The notes: generated by a model from the sequence alone, not told the origin. Positions 1 through 11,084 are shown, counted from the stretch's first letter. The stretch: DNA of 64,000 nt from Piliocolobus tephrosceles (GCF_002776525.5 NC_045446.1:69852047-69916046); one strand, 5' to 3'. Numbers and translations are program-made.

Positions 1-209
1 TAGAAGGGGAGAAACATACACTGGGACCTATTGGAGGGTGGAGGTTGCAGGGTGGGAGAAGGGACAGGATCAGGGAAAATAACTAATGTGTACTAAGCTT
101 AATACCTGGGTGATGAAATATCTGCACAACAATCCCCATGATACAAGTTTACCTATGTAATAAACCTGCACTTGTACCCTAAACTTAAAATGAAAGTTAA
201 AAAAAAAAT
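1..209 (+). mobile_element. L1 3' end (old L1PB/L1MA-like), cut by window edge
   Basis: This is the last part of an L1 3' UTR in sense orientation. It shows the typical G-rich stretch, the phrase taatacctgggtgatgaaat, then acctatgtaataaacctgca, and ends in an A-tail at about 201-209. The body of the element lies left of the window, so its length is unknown. The wording fits a pre-L1PA8 subfamily. The L1 call is secure; the subfamily is not. Confidence 0.9.
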
Positions 210-1189
210 AGCAGGTGAAACAGGGTGATGGTTGCAGGGGGCAGGAGGGAGAGTTCCCACACCTGGATGAGGACGGAGGGCATTTCAAGTGAGGATACAG
301 TTTTGCAAAAGTCCAGAGCTGTAATGAGGCCCACACTTCCCAGCCACATATGTTCCTGGGAATATGATGGTTTTGGTTTTCAGGAGAATCCTTTCTCCAC
401 AGAAGATACTGAACTTACCTGCTTTTGTTCAAAAGGCTATATAGACCTTTCACAGTGATTTCTGACCAGTTTTCAATCCCAAGCAGTAGCTTTACAAGTT
501 CTGCCTTTTACATTTCCCCTATGCTGTTTAAGCATTAAAAAAAAAAAAAAAAAGTAGAAAAAAAAAAAAGGAAATCCAGCCATTTCAAGCCCATTGCCTC
601 TTAGCCTCTTAGCTGCCCTAGGGGGTGCCACCTGTAAGCTGAAACCTTCTGTAATTGTTTGGGGTCACTGGGCCTCCCAATGACACCTTCATTTAATGCC
701 ATTACAGTCTGGCTCCAGGTTCTTAAAACTTGGTACCTGTGCTCTTGGCTTCTGTTGCCAGAAGGAATTGCTCTTAAAAGCTATACTTTATGCTACTAAA
801 TTAGTTCTTGCTACTGCTTTGTGTATATCCAGGTAAGATGGGAGAGTCGAATCCTTCATTCTCTGGGTTGTGGAGGCAGTTTAAAACATGTGTCAGAGTG
901 TTTCCCAAAGCATGTCCTGTAGAACACTCAGCCCGTGATATCAGCTTCCAAATGTGAGTTTAGTAGTCAAATATTTTTGGGAGATGTGGTATAACGCATC
1001 CCAGCCTGAGCGATTCCTAACGCATATTGGCAGATTAAAGGCATGGAGAAAAGGCCTGCAGGAAAAAAATATTTTTAACCCAGTGTTTCCTAAACTTATC
1101 AACAAATAGGGAATCCTATTTTTGCATTATTCCTGCACCCTTTGGTGAGTGCTGCTCTAGGCAATAACAATCCCTTCCAGGTGTATGGT
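210..1189. other. No gene or clear repeat
   Basis: Apart from the A-rich tract at 537-569 I see no classifiable element. The phrase gtgtttcccaaa near 899 and a similar cagtgtttcctaaac near 1080 resemble termini of old hAT-type elements, but the interior does not confirm it. The open frames here are short and unsupported. Confidence 0.5.
537..569 (+). repeat. A-rich simple repeat
   Basis: Two A runs are separated by gtag. It could be the tail of a decayed retroposed element, but no element body is recognisable upstream. Confidence 0.85.
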
Positions 1190-1345
1190 ATCTAATATTT
1201 TACATTCAGTTAGAGCAATACTACGAGGAAAGCAGTGTGACTCGCATTTTATGAGTGATGACATTGAAGGGCAAAGATGTTAGTGACTTGTGCTAGGGAA
1301 TACAGCTGGTAGGAGTAGTTGAAAATTAGAGTCTCTGTTTTGTAG
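1190..1345 (-). mobile_element. MIR SINE relic
   Basis: The reverse-orientation MIR order is visible: a low-identity cattttatgagtgatgacat core, then cttgtgctagggaatacagc, matching the conserved stretch that normally reads as a gaggaaactgaggc / acttgcccaaggtcacac pair. It is heavily diverged. Confidence 0.6.
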
Positions 1346-1564
1346 GGTAGGGGGCCTTTTTGCATCAAGCAACAGGGCCTTTTTGCTGAGGCTATTTTCA
1401 CCCTTCAAGGTTGGTCTAGACCATATACATACATATACACACATGCATGTGTACACACACACCCAAAATGTGCTTTATAAATAGTCAAGTTATTATGACT
1501 TCAAAAAATCCCACTATGGGGTAAGTGGGGAAAGCTAAAGAAATTCTTATTTAATGCAGAGGAA

Positions 1565-1775
1565 GCTGGGTGCTTCATATGCATTACCTCATAAATGTTT
1601 GAACTAATCGTGAGAGGTAAATATCTATATCCCCGTTTTATAGAGAAACACACCGAGGCTCAGAGAACTTAGGTAACTTTCTTGGTGTCACAGAATACCA
1701 AAATGCTCAGCCAAGCTTCACATTTATGTTTGATTCCAAAACCCATTCTCTGTCCTTTTATCCTACTACCTTTTG
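1565..1775 (-). mobile_element. MIR SINE relic
   Basis: Good reverse MIR order: tcatatgcattacctcat, ccccgttttatagagaaac, gaggctcagagaactta, then a region equivalent to the tRNA-derived head. Close to full length. Confidence 0.8.
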
Positions 1776-2214
1776 CTAGTGAATGTCACTATTCCTCTTA
1801 GCCTAGAACCTAACAGAGGAAGCTAGATTTACCCAGTTGCCTCTGCAGAGTAAAACGATCTGTGTTCCAACAGGTGGTTTAGATAAGGCTGGTTTTTCCT
1901 GGTGGTTTGAGAAAAATAAGAGTATAGAAAATGAGTAACTCTGCCCTAAAAGGAGATCAAAGGGAACTGATGCTTAAATGCTTTGACAGTGTTATGCCCC
2001 ACCCTGGAAGGTGGATTTGGGACTTTATCCCTTAAACAAAAAGAATAGTTGGAGCCTTATTAGGGAACTGAGCAAAACTAACCAGTATAAGGGCTCGGAC
2101 ACTGCCCAGGCCAAGAAGTTGCCAAGTTGTATGGAAAAGCAGCTCATAGCTAGGAGAGGCCAAGGTCAAGTTGTATGGAAAAAGCCGAGTCAAGAGGTAG
2201 AAAGGCTGAGGTTT
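1776..2214. other. No gene or clear repeat
   Basis: Nothing classifiable. Short overlapping frames on both strands at 2011-2256 have no recognisable domain. Confidence 0.45.
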
Positions 2215-2335
2215 CCAGTCTGGGCTGTGCATCCATAGAGTATGGGATCTTGGCAAATCTCTTAACTCCTCTTGGCCTTAGTTTCTCATATTTAAAATAA
2301 AGGGGTGTGAAAAGATGCCCAGAGATGGTCATTAC
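2215..2335 (+). mobile_element. MIR SINE relic, partial
   Basis: Forward MIR core: gatcttggcaaatctcttaa followed by ccttagtttctcatatttaa, equivalent to the conserved cttgggcaagt and cctcagtttcctcatctgta boxes. Confidence 0.75.
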
Positions 2336-3727
2336 TATGGGGGAGGGGAATCAGGTTTCTGCCTGGAGGCCAGAGGAACCCAGTGTCTGCTCTGTATTGT
2401 CTCCTCTGGCCTCATTCTGGAAAGAGGCCTTATTTTAGGTCCCCCAGAGGGGAGAAGGTTTGGTGAACTCAGCCTCCCAAAATGAACACAGAGGGGAGTC
2501 CCATACCTCACCATACCTCATGTTCAGCACAGAGGGCACTGGGAACAACAGACCAGGGACCATAAGGAGGCTCAGCACATGGGAGGTTGGGGGCTTTTCC
2601 CCATTGGTTACTTGGATACCTGAGTTTGTGTCCCAGGTGGAAAACCTGCAGAGTTTGCTTGCTGTTTGTCTATTCAGGGGTATGGTTTGTGTGGAAGTGC
2701 AGGACGCACTGCTTTGGATCCTGCATCCTACTCTCCAGCTAAGTGGGTTGTGGTCATGCTAAAGAGGCAGGGAGGCAGGATGAGGCCCTGGGACTGTGAG
2801 GGGAAGGGAAGGCAGGGTTGCCAGCATGGGCCTGGGAAGGGTCTCTAGGCTTGAGCAATAGAAACTTCCAGAGGCCCCCACAATGAGTGACTGGATTAAA
2901 TGATTTCTCAGCCCCATCCCAGCTCACACATGAAGTGTTGATTTCATTTCCCTACCTTCCACGAGCAATGCAGCAAACATCAAGCACCACAGATGTGCTC
3001 AGACTTGAGCCTGACTCACAGAAGAGAGTCTGGGGCTGCCAGGCTTCAGACACCAGATTATAATCAGCTTCTTCCCAGGCACTACACACATGAGGCCCAT
3101 GCCATGGGCAAACAGTGCTCAGGCGTGGTTCAAACTCTGCAGAGACCGTGGAAAGTTCACCTGACAGAAAAGATCTGGAGGAATTCACCTCACAGATCTC
3201 TCAACAGAGCTAACAGTGTTCTTTGGGCCCCTGTTACTATTTAAGTGAGAGTTGCAAAGGCAGCCTCTCCGAGATTACAAAGTGTGGGTGGAAGTCATCA
3301 ATACTTCAATAGTACCAGCTGTTGGGACCTACCCTCAGGCCTCTCCTACACCCTCCCTGCCAGGCTCCTAGCCATCCTACCAGGGAGAGTTGGCAAGTGC
3401 TTTTGCCTTGGGCCTGGAGGTTGGGAATACCGCCAGCAGTGGTGTCAGGGTGAAGCTAAAATACGGCATCTCCAGGGGACACCCAGGCTGTGGGCCACAG
3501 CAGAGGCTGCAGCGAGGAGCTCAGCATGCACAATCTGGGAGGGCAGGGATGGGCCCAGTGGAGTCTCCACCACCCAGTAGTTCCTCAAATTGTTGAATGT
3601 CTGATTAGTGTGGAGAGGTGGTGAAGGAGGGGCCGCTGAGTGGGTCTTAGAGTGCAATGGGAGAGATTTGGGAAGCAGAGGTCTTTGGAATTTGGTTTTA
3701 GAGAATTAAGGACGAATTAAGGAAGGA
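2336..3727. other. No gene or clear repeat; slightly GC-richer
   Basis: About 1.4 kb without a recognisable repeat. Bases 3245-3600 are a little GC-richer and open in two frames (111 and 68 codons), but I see no domain, no signal peptide, no convincing splice pairing and no CpG enrichment. I treat the frames as chance. Confidence 0.45.
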
Positions 3728-3935
3728 ATAATTTCTGAGTGCCTACTCTAGGGGACACACGTGAGGTTGACACCTCACATGAGTTACTCTCCTTAAATCC
3801 TAAACAAGAATTATTATCATCCCTCTTTATGAGCTGAGATTGGAGAGGCTAAGTGAATTACCCAGAAACAAATCATTTCTAAGTGAAAAAGGCAGGATTC
3901 AAATCTAGGTCTTCTGATTTATCTGCCTTCATATA
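3728..3935 (-). mobile_element. MIR SINE relic
   Basis: Near full-length reverse MIR: ttctgagtgcctactc, ttattatcatccctcttta, gagaggctaagtgaatta, and ggattcaaatctaggtcttc in the expected order. Confidence 0.85.
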
Positions 3936-3944
3936 GTTAGGTCA

Positions 3945-4058
3945 TTATTTTTCCCATTTTATAGAGAAGACTGAGGCCCAGAAAAGCAACTCATAGCTAG
4001 GGGAGAGGGCAAAATGGAGACTAAAATCCAGTAATCTGGCTTGATAGCTTTGCTCCAT
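3945..4058 (-). mobile_element. MIR SINE relic, partial
   Basis: A second reverse MIR core directly follows: cccattttatagagaagact, gaggcccagaaaagcaac, then a decayed head region. Confidence 0.65.
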
Positions 4059-4837
4059 TCATGGACTGCTTGATGTTCTCCCAGGACATCCAGGTCTCCC
4101 TCACCCAGGTCGGCACTGAGTGTACCCAGCAGCTTGTCCTGTTCCCATGGGGGCTGGGACTCACCCCACCCTGCAGTTCTCATCTTCTCCCTCATCTGTT
4201 TAGGTAGCCTCTTTGGGGATGGCAGACATCTGGCTCACAGCTGGCCTGAGTGAGGCTCATGCAACTCTATACGGAAGAATGTGGGCTTCATGTGTGTTTT
4301 TCCTTTCTCTATTGTAACAAAATTGGATAATGAGCCTGGTGAATGAAGCTCCAGCCAGGGAGTGCACAGAAGCCCCAGCTCTGCCATGCTGTGCCATTGG
4401 GTTACCGTCTCTGGGTCCTGGTGTCCCCATTTGTAAGAATGTGGGGTTATGCAAAATGACACCCAAGATCTTCTCCTGGTACTGACTTTCTAGAACTCTA
4501 TGTAAAACGGTTACCACACATATACCAGGAGAGTCAAGCATTCTTCCTTCCCCATGTAGTGAAATCTAAAATTAAATATGCATAAAATATTTTGATGTTT
4601 AAATCAAACCTTGGCATTTTCTATTCCCTTTATTGTTTACTCTTGTATAATTTTTTAATAATAGTCTTCATTTTTTGAGAAAAAGACATTTTCCCTTAAA
4701 AGTGCATAGAATTTCAAACTCTTTTTGTTGTTCTTATGCATTCTTTCTTAAAACCTTAACTAAAAACAAAGGAAAAAGGAGATAAAGTGGCCTAAATATA
4801 AAAAACTTTCTGGGGTTCCTGTTTATTTACATCTTAA
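4059..4837. other. No gene; possible weak MIR at 4350-4480
   Basis: A faint forward MIR order (ctctgccatgctgtgcc, ctctgggtcctggtg) can be seen at about 4350-4480. The rest is unclassified and turns AT-rich after 4560. Confidence 0.4.
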
Positions 4838-5200
4838 GATAGTTAATATTTGTATCAACCTGGCTAGGCTATGATGTCCAGGTGTTTAGCCAAACACTAG
4901 TCTAGATGCTGCTGTGAATGTGCTTGTAGGTGTGAATAACACTTACCATCAGTTGCCTTGAAGTGAAACAGATTACACTCCATGATGCAGGTGAAACTCA
5001 TCCAGTCAGTTGAAGGCTTTAAGAACAAAAGCAGGTTTCCCAGAAAAGGAGGAATTCTGCCTCAAGATTCAATGTGTAAATCCTGCTTGAGTTTGAGTTT
5101 CCAGCATGCCCTGTGAGTTTCCATACCTTCCCTATGAACGTTGGACTTGCTAGCCCCAACAATTCTGTTAGCCAATTTCTTAAAACAAATCTCTATTTCT

Positions 5201-5496
5201 GGTCCAGTTGTGGTAGCTCACACCTGTAATGCCACTGCTTTAGGAGGCTAAGGTGGGAGGACAGTGTCAGGCTAGGAGTTTCAGACCAGCCTGGGCAACA
5301 TAGTGAGGCCCCCATCTCTACAAAAAATTTAAAAGTTAGCTAGGCATGGTGGCACACGCCTGTAGTGCTAGCTATTGGGGAGGCTGAAGCAGGAGTATCA
5401 CTAGTGCCCAGGAGTTTGAGGTTACACTGAGCTATGACTGCGTCACTGCACTTCAGCCTGCGGGGCAGAGTGACCCTGTCTCAAAAAAAAAAAAAA
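5201..5496 (+). mobile_element. AluJ-like SINE, full dimer
   Basis: A complete dimeric Alu from ggtccagttgtggtagctca to a 14-A tail, with many substitutions from the younger consensus and J-type wording (gaccagcctgggcaacatag). It is inserted in the MLT2 LTR. The LTR flanks tctctatttct and tctttatttca are an imperfect candidate target duplication. Confidence 0.93.
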
Positions 5497-5549
5497 GTCT
5501 TTATTTCATCTGTCTGTCTCTCTATCAATCATGTATGTATGTATCTATC

Positions 5550-5853
5550 CAGGTTTTTTTTTTTTTTTTTTTGAGATGGAGTCTCACTCTGTCGCCCAGG
5601 CTGGAGTGCAGTGGTGCGATCTTGGCTCACTGCAAGTTCCACCTCCTGGGTTCACGCCATTCTGCTGCCTCAGCCTCCCGAGTAGCTGGGACTACAGGCG
5701 CCCACCACCACGCCTGGCTAATTTTTGTATTTTTAGTAGAGACAGGGTTTCACCTTGTTAGCCAGGATGGTCTCGATCTCCTGACCTCCCGATCTGCCCC
5801 CTCTTGGCCTCCCAAAGTGCTGGGATTACAGACGTGAGCCACTGTACCTGGCC
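5550..5853 (-). mobile_element. AluY-like SINE, reverse, with target duplication
   Basis: A full-length reverse Alu with a T-run (the A-tail) on the left. The segment ttagccaggatggtctcgat is typical of AluY. The flanks repeat gtatgtatctatc exactly at 5537-5549 and 5854-5866, so insertion was into the tatc-rich end of the MLT2 LTR. Confidence 0.93.
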
Positions 5854-6044
5854 GTATGTATCTATCTATCTATATCCTATTGGTTCTGTTTATCTGGGAA
5901 GCTCTGACATACACATCTGCTAGATTGAAAGACTGTTTCCACTAGAAATGTCATAGGATCCATGGTTCTCAGAAACTTTCCAGGAGTGCTGTCTTCACTT
6001 TCTGGCGATATCATATCATGGCTAGTGAATCTGGGACTCAAGTC

Positions 6045-6270
6045 ACCTGGGTGTGAAGCCAACCCCACTGATTACTAGCTATGAGGCCTGGTGTAGGCAG
6101 CATTCCCCCTGGGCCTCAGTTCCCTCATATCTGCAGCAGGGGGTGGGGAATGGGCTGTGTGACGATAACGCCTTGCTCGGGGTTGTTGGGAGGGTCAGGT
6201 GAGACAATGCATTAAATCACTTGACACAGAACGTGAACTCCACGAAGAGTAAACACTACCCATATTATTC
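6045..6270 (+). mobile_element. MIR SINE relic
   Basis: Forward MIR order: gattactagctatgaggcct, ggcctcagttccctcatat, ttgttgggagggtcaggtga, then a short atattatt end. Confidence 0.8.
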
Positions 6271-6334
6271 CAGTGACTCCTTCTCCTCTGATTCCTCCTC
6301 CTCCTGTTTCTATTGTAATTATTAACTGGACTCA

Positions 6335-6440
6335 GACAACATTTACGGAGCACTACCTGGTTGCCAAGCCCTATGCTGGGGAGCTGGTGATGGGAGATGA
6401 AAGTCAACATCTTTACCCTTCAGGAGCTGAGTCAATTGAG
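6335..6440 (+). mobile_element. Old mammalian interspersed repeat fragment
   Basis: The text acatttacggagcactacct, gccaagccctatgctgggga, ctttacccttcaggagctga is a recurrent ancient mammalian repeat motif. I do not name the family. Confidence 0.45.
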
Positions 6441-6497
6441 AGAAGAAAGCTCTGCATGCTCTGTGAGCCACAAGACAAGATGATATAAATCAAAGCT

Positions 6498-6735
6498 CTC
6501 CCAAGCCTTCAAGGCCCAACCCAAATCCTATCTCCTTCACAAAACCTTTCCAGATCCCCCTATTGAAAATTAATCTCCTGACTCCCATGTCCCCAGGGCC
6601 TTTGGCTTGTACCTTTCCTATGGTCCTTACCACTATTTACCTTGTGTTAGAGTGATTTATGCACATGTCAGCCTCTTCCACTAGAATGTGAATTCCTGGG
6701 GACAGAAATATTTATGAAGGGCCTTTCTGTGACTT
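6498..6735 (+). mobile_element. L2 LINE 3' end relic
   Basis: Forward L2 3' end: aggcccaacccaaatccta, ctccttcacaaaaccttt, ccagatccccctattg, then gaatgtgaattcctgggga, the usual L2 tail landmarks. Truncated, non-coding. Confidence 0.8.
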
Positions 6736-6864
6736 TGACTACTGTATGAAGGACCAACATAACAACATCAATAACCCACTTCACATTTTAAGATGATTTT
6801 ATGACGAAATAATTAAAATTAAATGTAATTAAAACATTTTCACATATTCATTCTCATAGCCAAC

Positions 6865-7015
6865 AGTGTTTTGTGTGTCCGTTTTATAGATGCTACGCAG
6901 GAGGCAGAGAGCTGGCTGTGACCTGTACAAGGTCACAGAACTAGTTAACAGCAGGGCTAAGCCCAGAACTTGGCCCATGTGTGCTCAGCAGTCTAAGTCT
7001 GGCACTTAACCGATG
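6865..7015 (-). mobile_element. MIR SINE relic
   Basis: Reverse MIR: ccgttttatagatgctac, ctgtacaaggtcacagaact, then a decayed tRNA-like head. Confidence 0.75.
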
Positions 7016-7344
7016 TGGCTGTGTTGCATATTCCTAGTCCCATTAAATCACCCTTAGTGAGCAATTCTGTATTCTGCTATGCATAAGCAGTTTGGCTTCC
7101 TTGTCATGAGTGTGGTTTAGTAAGTTCTCTCCCTGTTTAGACATAAAACCAAGCCAGTTGAAACAAATTGCATCGTTTAAGTGCCTTTCCAGACTGGTTG
7201 TGACTCTTGCCCTGACAATTTTTAGGTCTGCAGAGGCGCCTCTGTAGCAATTTTCCCCACAAAAACCATGTGGCTTCAGAGTGATTAGAGTTGGGTGTGC
7301 TTGAACACTGATCTTTCCACTCTTCCTCCCTCAAACTTCTCAAG
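7016..7344. other. No gene or clear repeat
   Basis: Nothing classifiable on either strand. Confidence 0.45.
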
Positions 7345-7510
7345 GCTTTGTGACAACATTGAGAGATAGGCTCAGTTATCTGCCATTGACAAATGAGGTG
7401 ATTGAGGCTCTGAGAGGTGGAGTGACTTATGTCCCTGAAGCTGCCACTGTTAGGATTCAAACCCACGTCTGTTTGTCTGTTTGGATGCTAAAGACTTTCC
7501 ATTATGCCCA
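7345..7510 (-). mobile_element. MIR SINE relic
   Basis: Reverse MIR core gacaaatgaggtgattgagg, ctctgagaggtggagtgact and ggattcaaacccacgtctg. Confidence 0.8.
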
Positions 7511-8374
7511 CATTGAATTCTTTTCGCTAATGGGGAGGGACTGGGAAAGCAGGGCCTGACTCTGTTATCTCTAGTGACCAACTTCATTTGTAAGATGTCA
7601 AATATAGGAGTGATTTTTCTGGGAGACTTAGTCAGAATCATTGGATAATGACCGTGACTCAAAGATTCACTTTTGAGATTGGTACACACAGCTTGAAGGC
7701 TGGGTATGATGATATGATTTTTTTTTTCCTCTCCCAGTTTGAACATATTAATTGGCAGAAGTTTCCCCTGTGATCTTTCAGTACAACCTTCTTCCTGCAG
7801 CCACACCTGACCAGTGGGAGGACTGACTAAATCCTTCAACCTCTCCATCCCATGCCTTTACATCTGCTGTGTTTCCCACGTGGTGAGTCTTTTCTTTACA
7901 CCTCTAACTAGGCTCCCATCTGTCAACATCCCACTGGACTGGGCATATGGACTGGCTGAACTGAGCTGATTTGTACTTTGGCAAGACCAGTCTTCATGCA
8001 ATAAACATTAAGGGACAAGTCAAAAGCAGAAGATAACTAATAATGGAAGGAAAGGAAAGAGAGTTGGTGAGGGCCAGATTTGGCTCAGAAACTTGAATTT
8101 CTTTTGTTGGGCAGTACAGGGCCAAGGAGGTTTTTGAGCAGAGAAGTGGACCACATGATATAACTTATATTTTAGGAGGGTAGATCTGGTAGGAGAAAGC
8201 AAAAGTATGAAGGCTGCTTAGTAGATTCTTAGAATAGTCTAATTACAATGTGATGAGAGCCTGAGGCAGGGAAGTAGCCGTAGACTGGACAGCAGGGATA
8301 GATGGGAGGTATTTTGAATGGGGTAGACTGGAGTCATTTTCTAATGTGGTCTCACAAAAAATGTGGCACAACAC
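7511..8374. other. No gene; possible ancient repeat at 8080-8330
   Basis: The 132-codon reverse frame at 7450-7848 overlaps the neighbouring MIR and has no recognisable domain. Bases 8080-8330 (ggtttttgagcagagaagtg and following) resemble a recurrent old mammalian repeat whose name I cannot give. Confidence 0.4.
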
Positions 8375-8560
8375 AGAAGAAAGCATACAGGCTTTGGAAT
8401 GAATCATTCTCGGTTATGAATCTCAGCTCAGTCACCTGCAGGTGTGTGACCTTTGGCAAGTCATGTAAACTTGCTGAGTTTCAGTTCTTCATCTGTCAGA
8501 TAGTAATATTTGACAACTCAGACCTGTTGTGAAAATCAATAGAAGCGACAAACATGCAAA
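8375..8560 (+). mobile_element. MIR SINE relic
   Basis: Forward MIR: gcatacaggctttggaatga, tgtgtgacctttggcaagtc, gtttcagttcttcatctgtc. The 196-bp local duplication begins inside this MIR at 8489, so the second copy carries only the MIR's 3' portion. Confidence 0.8.
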
Positions 8561-8684
8561 GATAGTCACATTGCAGAGGATCAGTCAGCGATCGCCATCA
8601 GAAAGGGAGGTGGCAATGTATCCTAGCTAAGGGCAGGCCTAGAAGTGTTAAACTTCTACTCCTTTGCAGCTGTTTGAAGTTGGA
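8489..8684 (+). repeat. Local direct duplication, copy 1 (196 bp)
   Basis: This segment recurs at 9303-9498 in the same orientation with constant offset 814, no gaps and five substitutions that I can count (about 97% identity). It lacks an A-tail, terminal repeats or target duplication of its own, so it is a segmental duplication rather than a retroposon. Which copy is ancestral is suggested by the MIR, which is continuous only around this copy. Confidence 0.95.
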
Positions 8685-8689
8685 AAAAT

Positions 8690-8862
8690 GACTGAACCTG
8701 GGTGAATCTTGGTAACACGGGAATAACAAGAGCTCTCCCACAGATCTTTTTTAATGAATACCATATTAAATTAGATAAATGTATGGGAAGTGATTAGCTT
8801 ATGATGGGCACATAGGAAGCCCTCAGGTAAAGAATAGTTGCTAATATCATCATTATTAGGGC
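8690..8862 (+). mobile_element. MIR SINE relic, 3' half
   Basis: Forward MIR 3' half: gggaataacaagagctctc, agtgattagcttatgatggg and a terminal atcatcattatt. It lies between the two duplication copies. Confidence 0.65.
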
Positions 8863-9302
8863 CCGATGGGCACTGCTGATTGGCTGAATCAGCTTCCATT
8901 TCTACCCCATTTTCTCTTTTCTGCTTATACTACAGAATTTCTAAATACTGTCTTTCCTAGCCTCCTTTGTGCTGGGAGTGGCCATGTGACACAGTTCCGG
9001 CCAATAAGACATGAGTACATGTCTGCTGGAGGGTGCAGGAAATGCTTTTAAACTCAAGATTAAAGGAAGAGCCCCAGTCAGTATTACCCAATTTCATTCT
9101 GCCCCTTATTCCTGCCTTAAGTTCACGGACCATGCCTGAGGCTGGGACAGACAACTCACAACCATGAAGAAGACAAAGAGAATCACAAAGATGCCAGCCC
9201 AACGCTAAGAAGCTATTAGCCTACACCAATGCCAACAGCCATCCATTTATCAGACTTCTTGTCATGTGAGAAGAATGAACCTTCTGCGTGTAAGTCACTA
9301 TT
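8863..9302. other. Unassigned old repeat-like segment
   Basis: The phrases agtggccatgtgacacagtt and ccggccaataagacatgag recur in many mammalian loci, which indicates an ancient repeat. I cannot assign the family; a related segment is at 20070-20340. Confidence 0.45.
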
Positions 9303-9498
9303 TCATCTGTCAAATAGTAATATTTGACAACTCAGATCTGTTGTGAAAATCAATAGAAGCGACAAACATGCAAAGATAGTCACATTGCAGAGGATCAGTC
9401 AGCGATCGCCATCAGAAAGGGAGGTGGCAATGTATCCTAGCTAAGGGCAGGCCTAGAAGTGTTGCACTTCTGCTCCTTTGCAGCTGTTTGAAGTTGGA
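9303..9498 (+). repeat. Local direct duplication, copy 2 (196 bp)
   Basis: Partner of 8489-8684. The left junction lies after gtaagtcactat and the right junction before gttttctgcat. It begins in the middle of a MIR, which marks it as the derived copy. Confidence 0.95.
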
Positions 9499-9654
9499 GT
9501 TTTCTGCATACTTGTAGCTGAATGCAGTCTTATCTGATAAAAGAGGTAAAGGAAGGAGAGCAGAGAAAGGTCACTAGGTGCTTCAGAGCATCAACATTCT
9601 AGCTTAAGGAAACTGCTCCATGTTTTCCATATAGTGTCACTGTTTTCCCTCTTA

Positions 9655-9850
9655 CAGGGACCTCCCTGACTGGAACCCTCACTCTCCTCTCAGCCCTTCC
9701 AGCCCCCATCTCTGCCTGCATAAATCCTTTAAGGCTCAGTCTAGGGTCACCTTACCTATGAACTATCTTAATCTCTCCGTGTAGAATCAATCTTTCCTCT
9801 TTTAATTTCTGTTATAAAGACTTACAATAATCATATTCGCAAATGGCTAT
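9655..9850 (+). mobile_element. L2 LINE relic
   Basis: L2-like run gggacctccctgactggaac, tctgcctgcataaatccttt and aaggctcagtctagggtcac. Diverged and truncated. Confidence 0.5.
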
Positions 9851-10049
9851 GTAGTGTGTTATTGGTGTTCATAGCTTACTTCTACTAGTAGAAACTAAGT
9901 TCCTTTAGAGACATTATTTCCAAATAAGATACACGCAATCTTACAAAAAATATTAGGTATTATTATTTTGTTCTTTAAGTATTTGGTCTATTCATTCAGT
10001 AAACATGTACTAAGAATCTACTATATATACCATTAGGGTTAATAACTTA

Positions 10050-10245
10050 ATCTCTAATGACAAACAGTTTGGGCTCTATGGAACAATTTACTCAGTTTCT
10101 TTGTCTTTCAAATAGGGATAATGGTAAAAATAGAGATTTTATGAAGAATAACTGAGTTAACATCTGTAAAATATAGAGAACAGTATCTAGAATACAGAAA
10201 ATACTCAGGAAATATCTATTGTTAATATTATTATTATTGTTGTTG
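10050..10245 (+). mobile_element. MIR SINE relic
   Basis: Forward MIR: ctcagtttctttgtctttca, aatagggataatggtaaaaa, gaataactgagttaacatct and a final ttattattatt. Confidence 0.8.
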
Positions 10246-10747
10246 TTTACCAAGCTATTAGTTTCTAAGAATATACTTGTTTTCTACCAAACAGTAGGAC
10301 CTCAGCAAATGTTGACTGAGTAACTTGTGAATAACTTGCGTATGTGTACCTCTGAAATGTTTAAAAAACTGCAAATGAAACTAATTTAAATTCATATATA
10401 CTTAAGTATATTAATGTTCATGAATAATTCACATGAACAAATATGTGTTTTTCTATTGATTTTCTTTGGAGATTGCATTGAGAATTTCACAACAGCTCTT
10501 AAAGTAATTGGAGAAGCAGTGGCAACTACCACAAAGCCAGAAACAGGAATGGCTTAAGTCAATTAGAAAATTCATTTGCTTTTAAATTCAACAGTTGTCT
10601 ATTCTCTGCCTGCCCTGGTTTAGCACCTAGAGAGCCTTCCACCACATGAGCCTCCAGACTGAAAGATGACCCTTTCCTCTGACCCACAGGAACCCCTGAT
10701 AGTTTGAGCCCAACATACTACGGTAGCAGCTTCATTTCCAACCCTTG
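10246..10747. other. No gene or clear repeat
   Basis: About 500 bp, AT-rich on the left, nothing classifiable. Confidence 0.45.
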
Positions 10748-10965
10748 CCGAGAGCCTGGGCACTGCAATCAGAAGGTCTTTGTGTAGATTCTTGTTCTGA
10801 TGCTTGCTAGGTGTGTAGTCCCTCTGGGCCTTAGTTTACCATGTACAAAATAGAATAATAAGGCTATTCCTCATACTGAGTTATTGTGAATCTTGGTTGT
10901 GTAATAATCCAGGTGAAGTGCTTAGCACAGAGCTGAACACATGGTACATGATCAGTAAGTGTGAT
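10748..10965 (+). mobile_element. MIR SINE relic
   Basis: Forward MIR: cctgggcactgcaatcagaa, gatgcttgctaggtgtgtag, ctgggccttagtttaccatg, gtgaagtgcttagcacagag. Confidence 0.85.
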
Positions 10966-11084
10966 TCATCATGTCATGCCAGTTCACCTAACAGTCTAGG
11001 CACATTGTCTTCTTAACTGAACTCCTTCAACACTACACAATTTTGTACCTGCTCTTCATACCACACAGTCCTTTTTCATGTTTT

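Larger units (their letters stand above)
4838..5912 (+). mobile_element. MLT2-type ERV-L solo LTR, split by two Alus
   Basis: The LTR begins near tatcaacctggctaggctat and carries the MLT2 landmarks gattacactccatgatgca, ggaattctgcctcaagatt and gccaatttcttaaaaca. It stops at 5200 where an AluJ enters, resumes at 5497-5549 as the tatc-rich segment, is cut again by an AluY, and ends at 5867-5912 with tcctattggttctg. No gag/pol/env-like sequence adjoins it, so it is a solo LTR. Family level is secure; the exact MLT2 subtype is not. Confidence 0.85.

Noticed and set aside
3245..3580. 111-codon frame in slightly GC-rich DNA
   Set aside because: No domain, signal peptide, CpG island or plausible splice pairing.
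5531..5837. Open frames of 76 and 100 codons
   Set aside because: They are the usual chance frames of a reverse Alu; the same applies to 11043-11369, 13615-13845, 31203-31454 and 63004-63213.
7450..7848. 132-codon reverse frame
   Set aside because: Its end overlaps a MIR relic and there is no domain or conserved motif.
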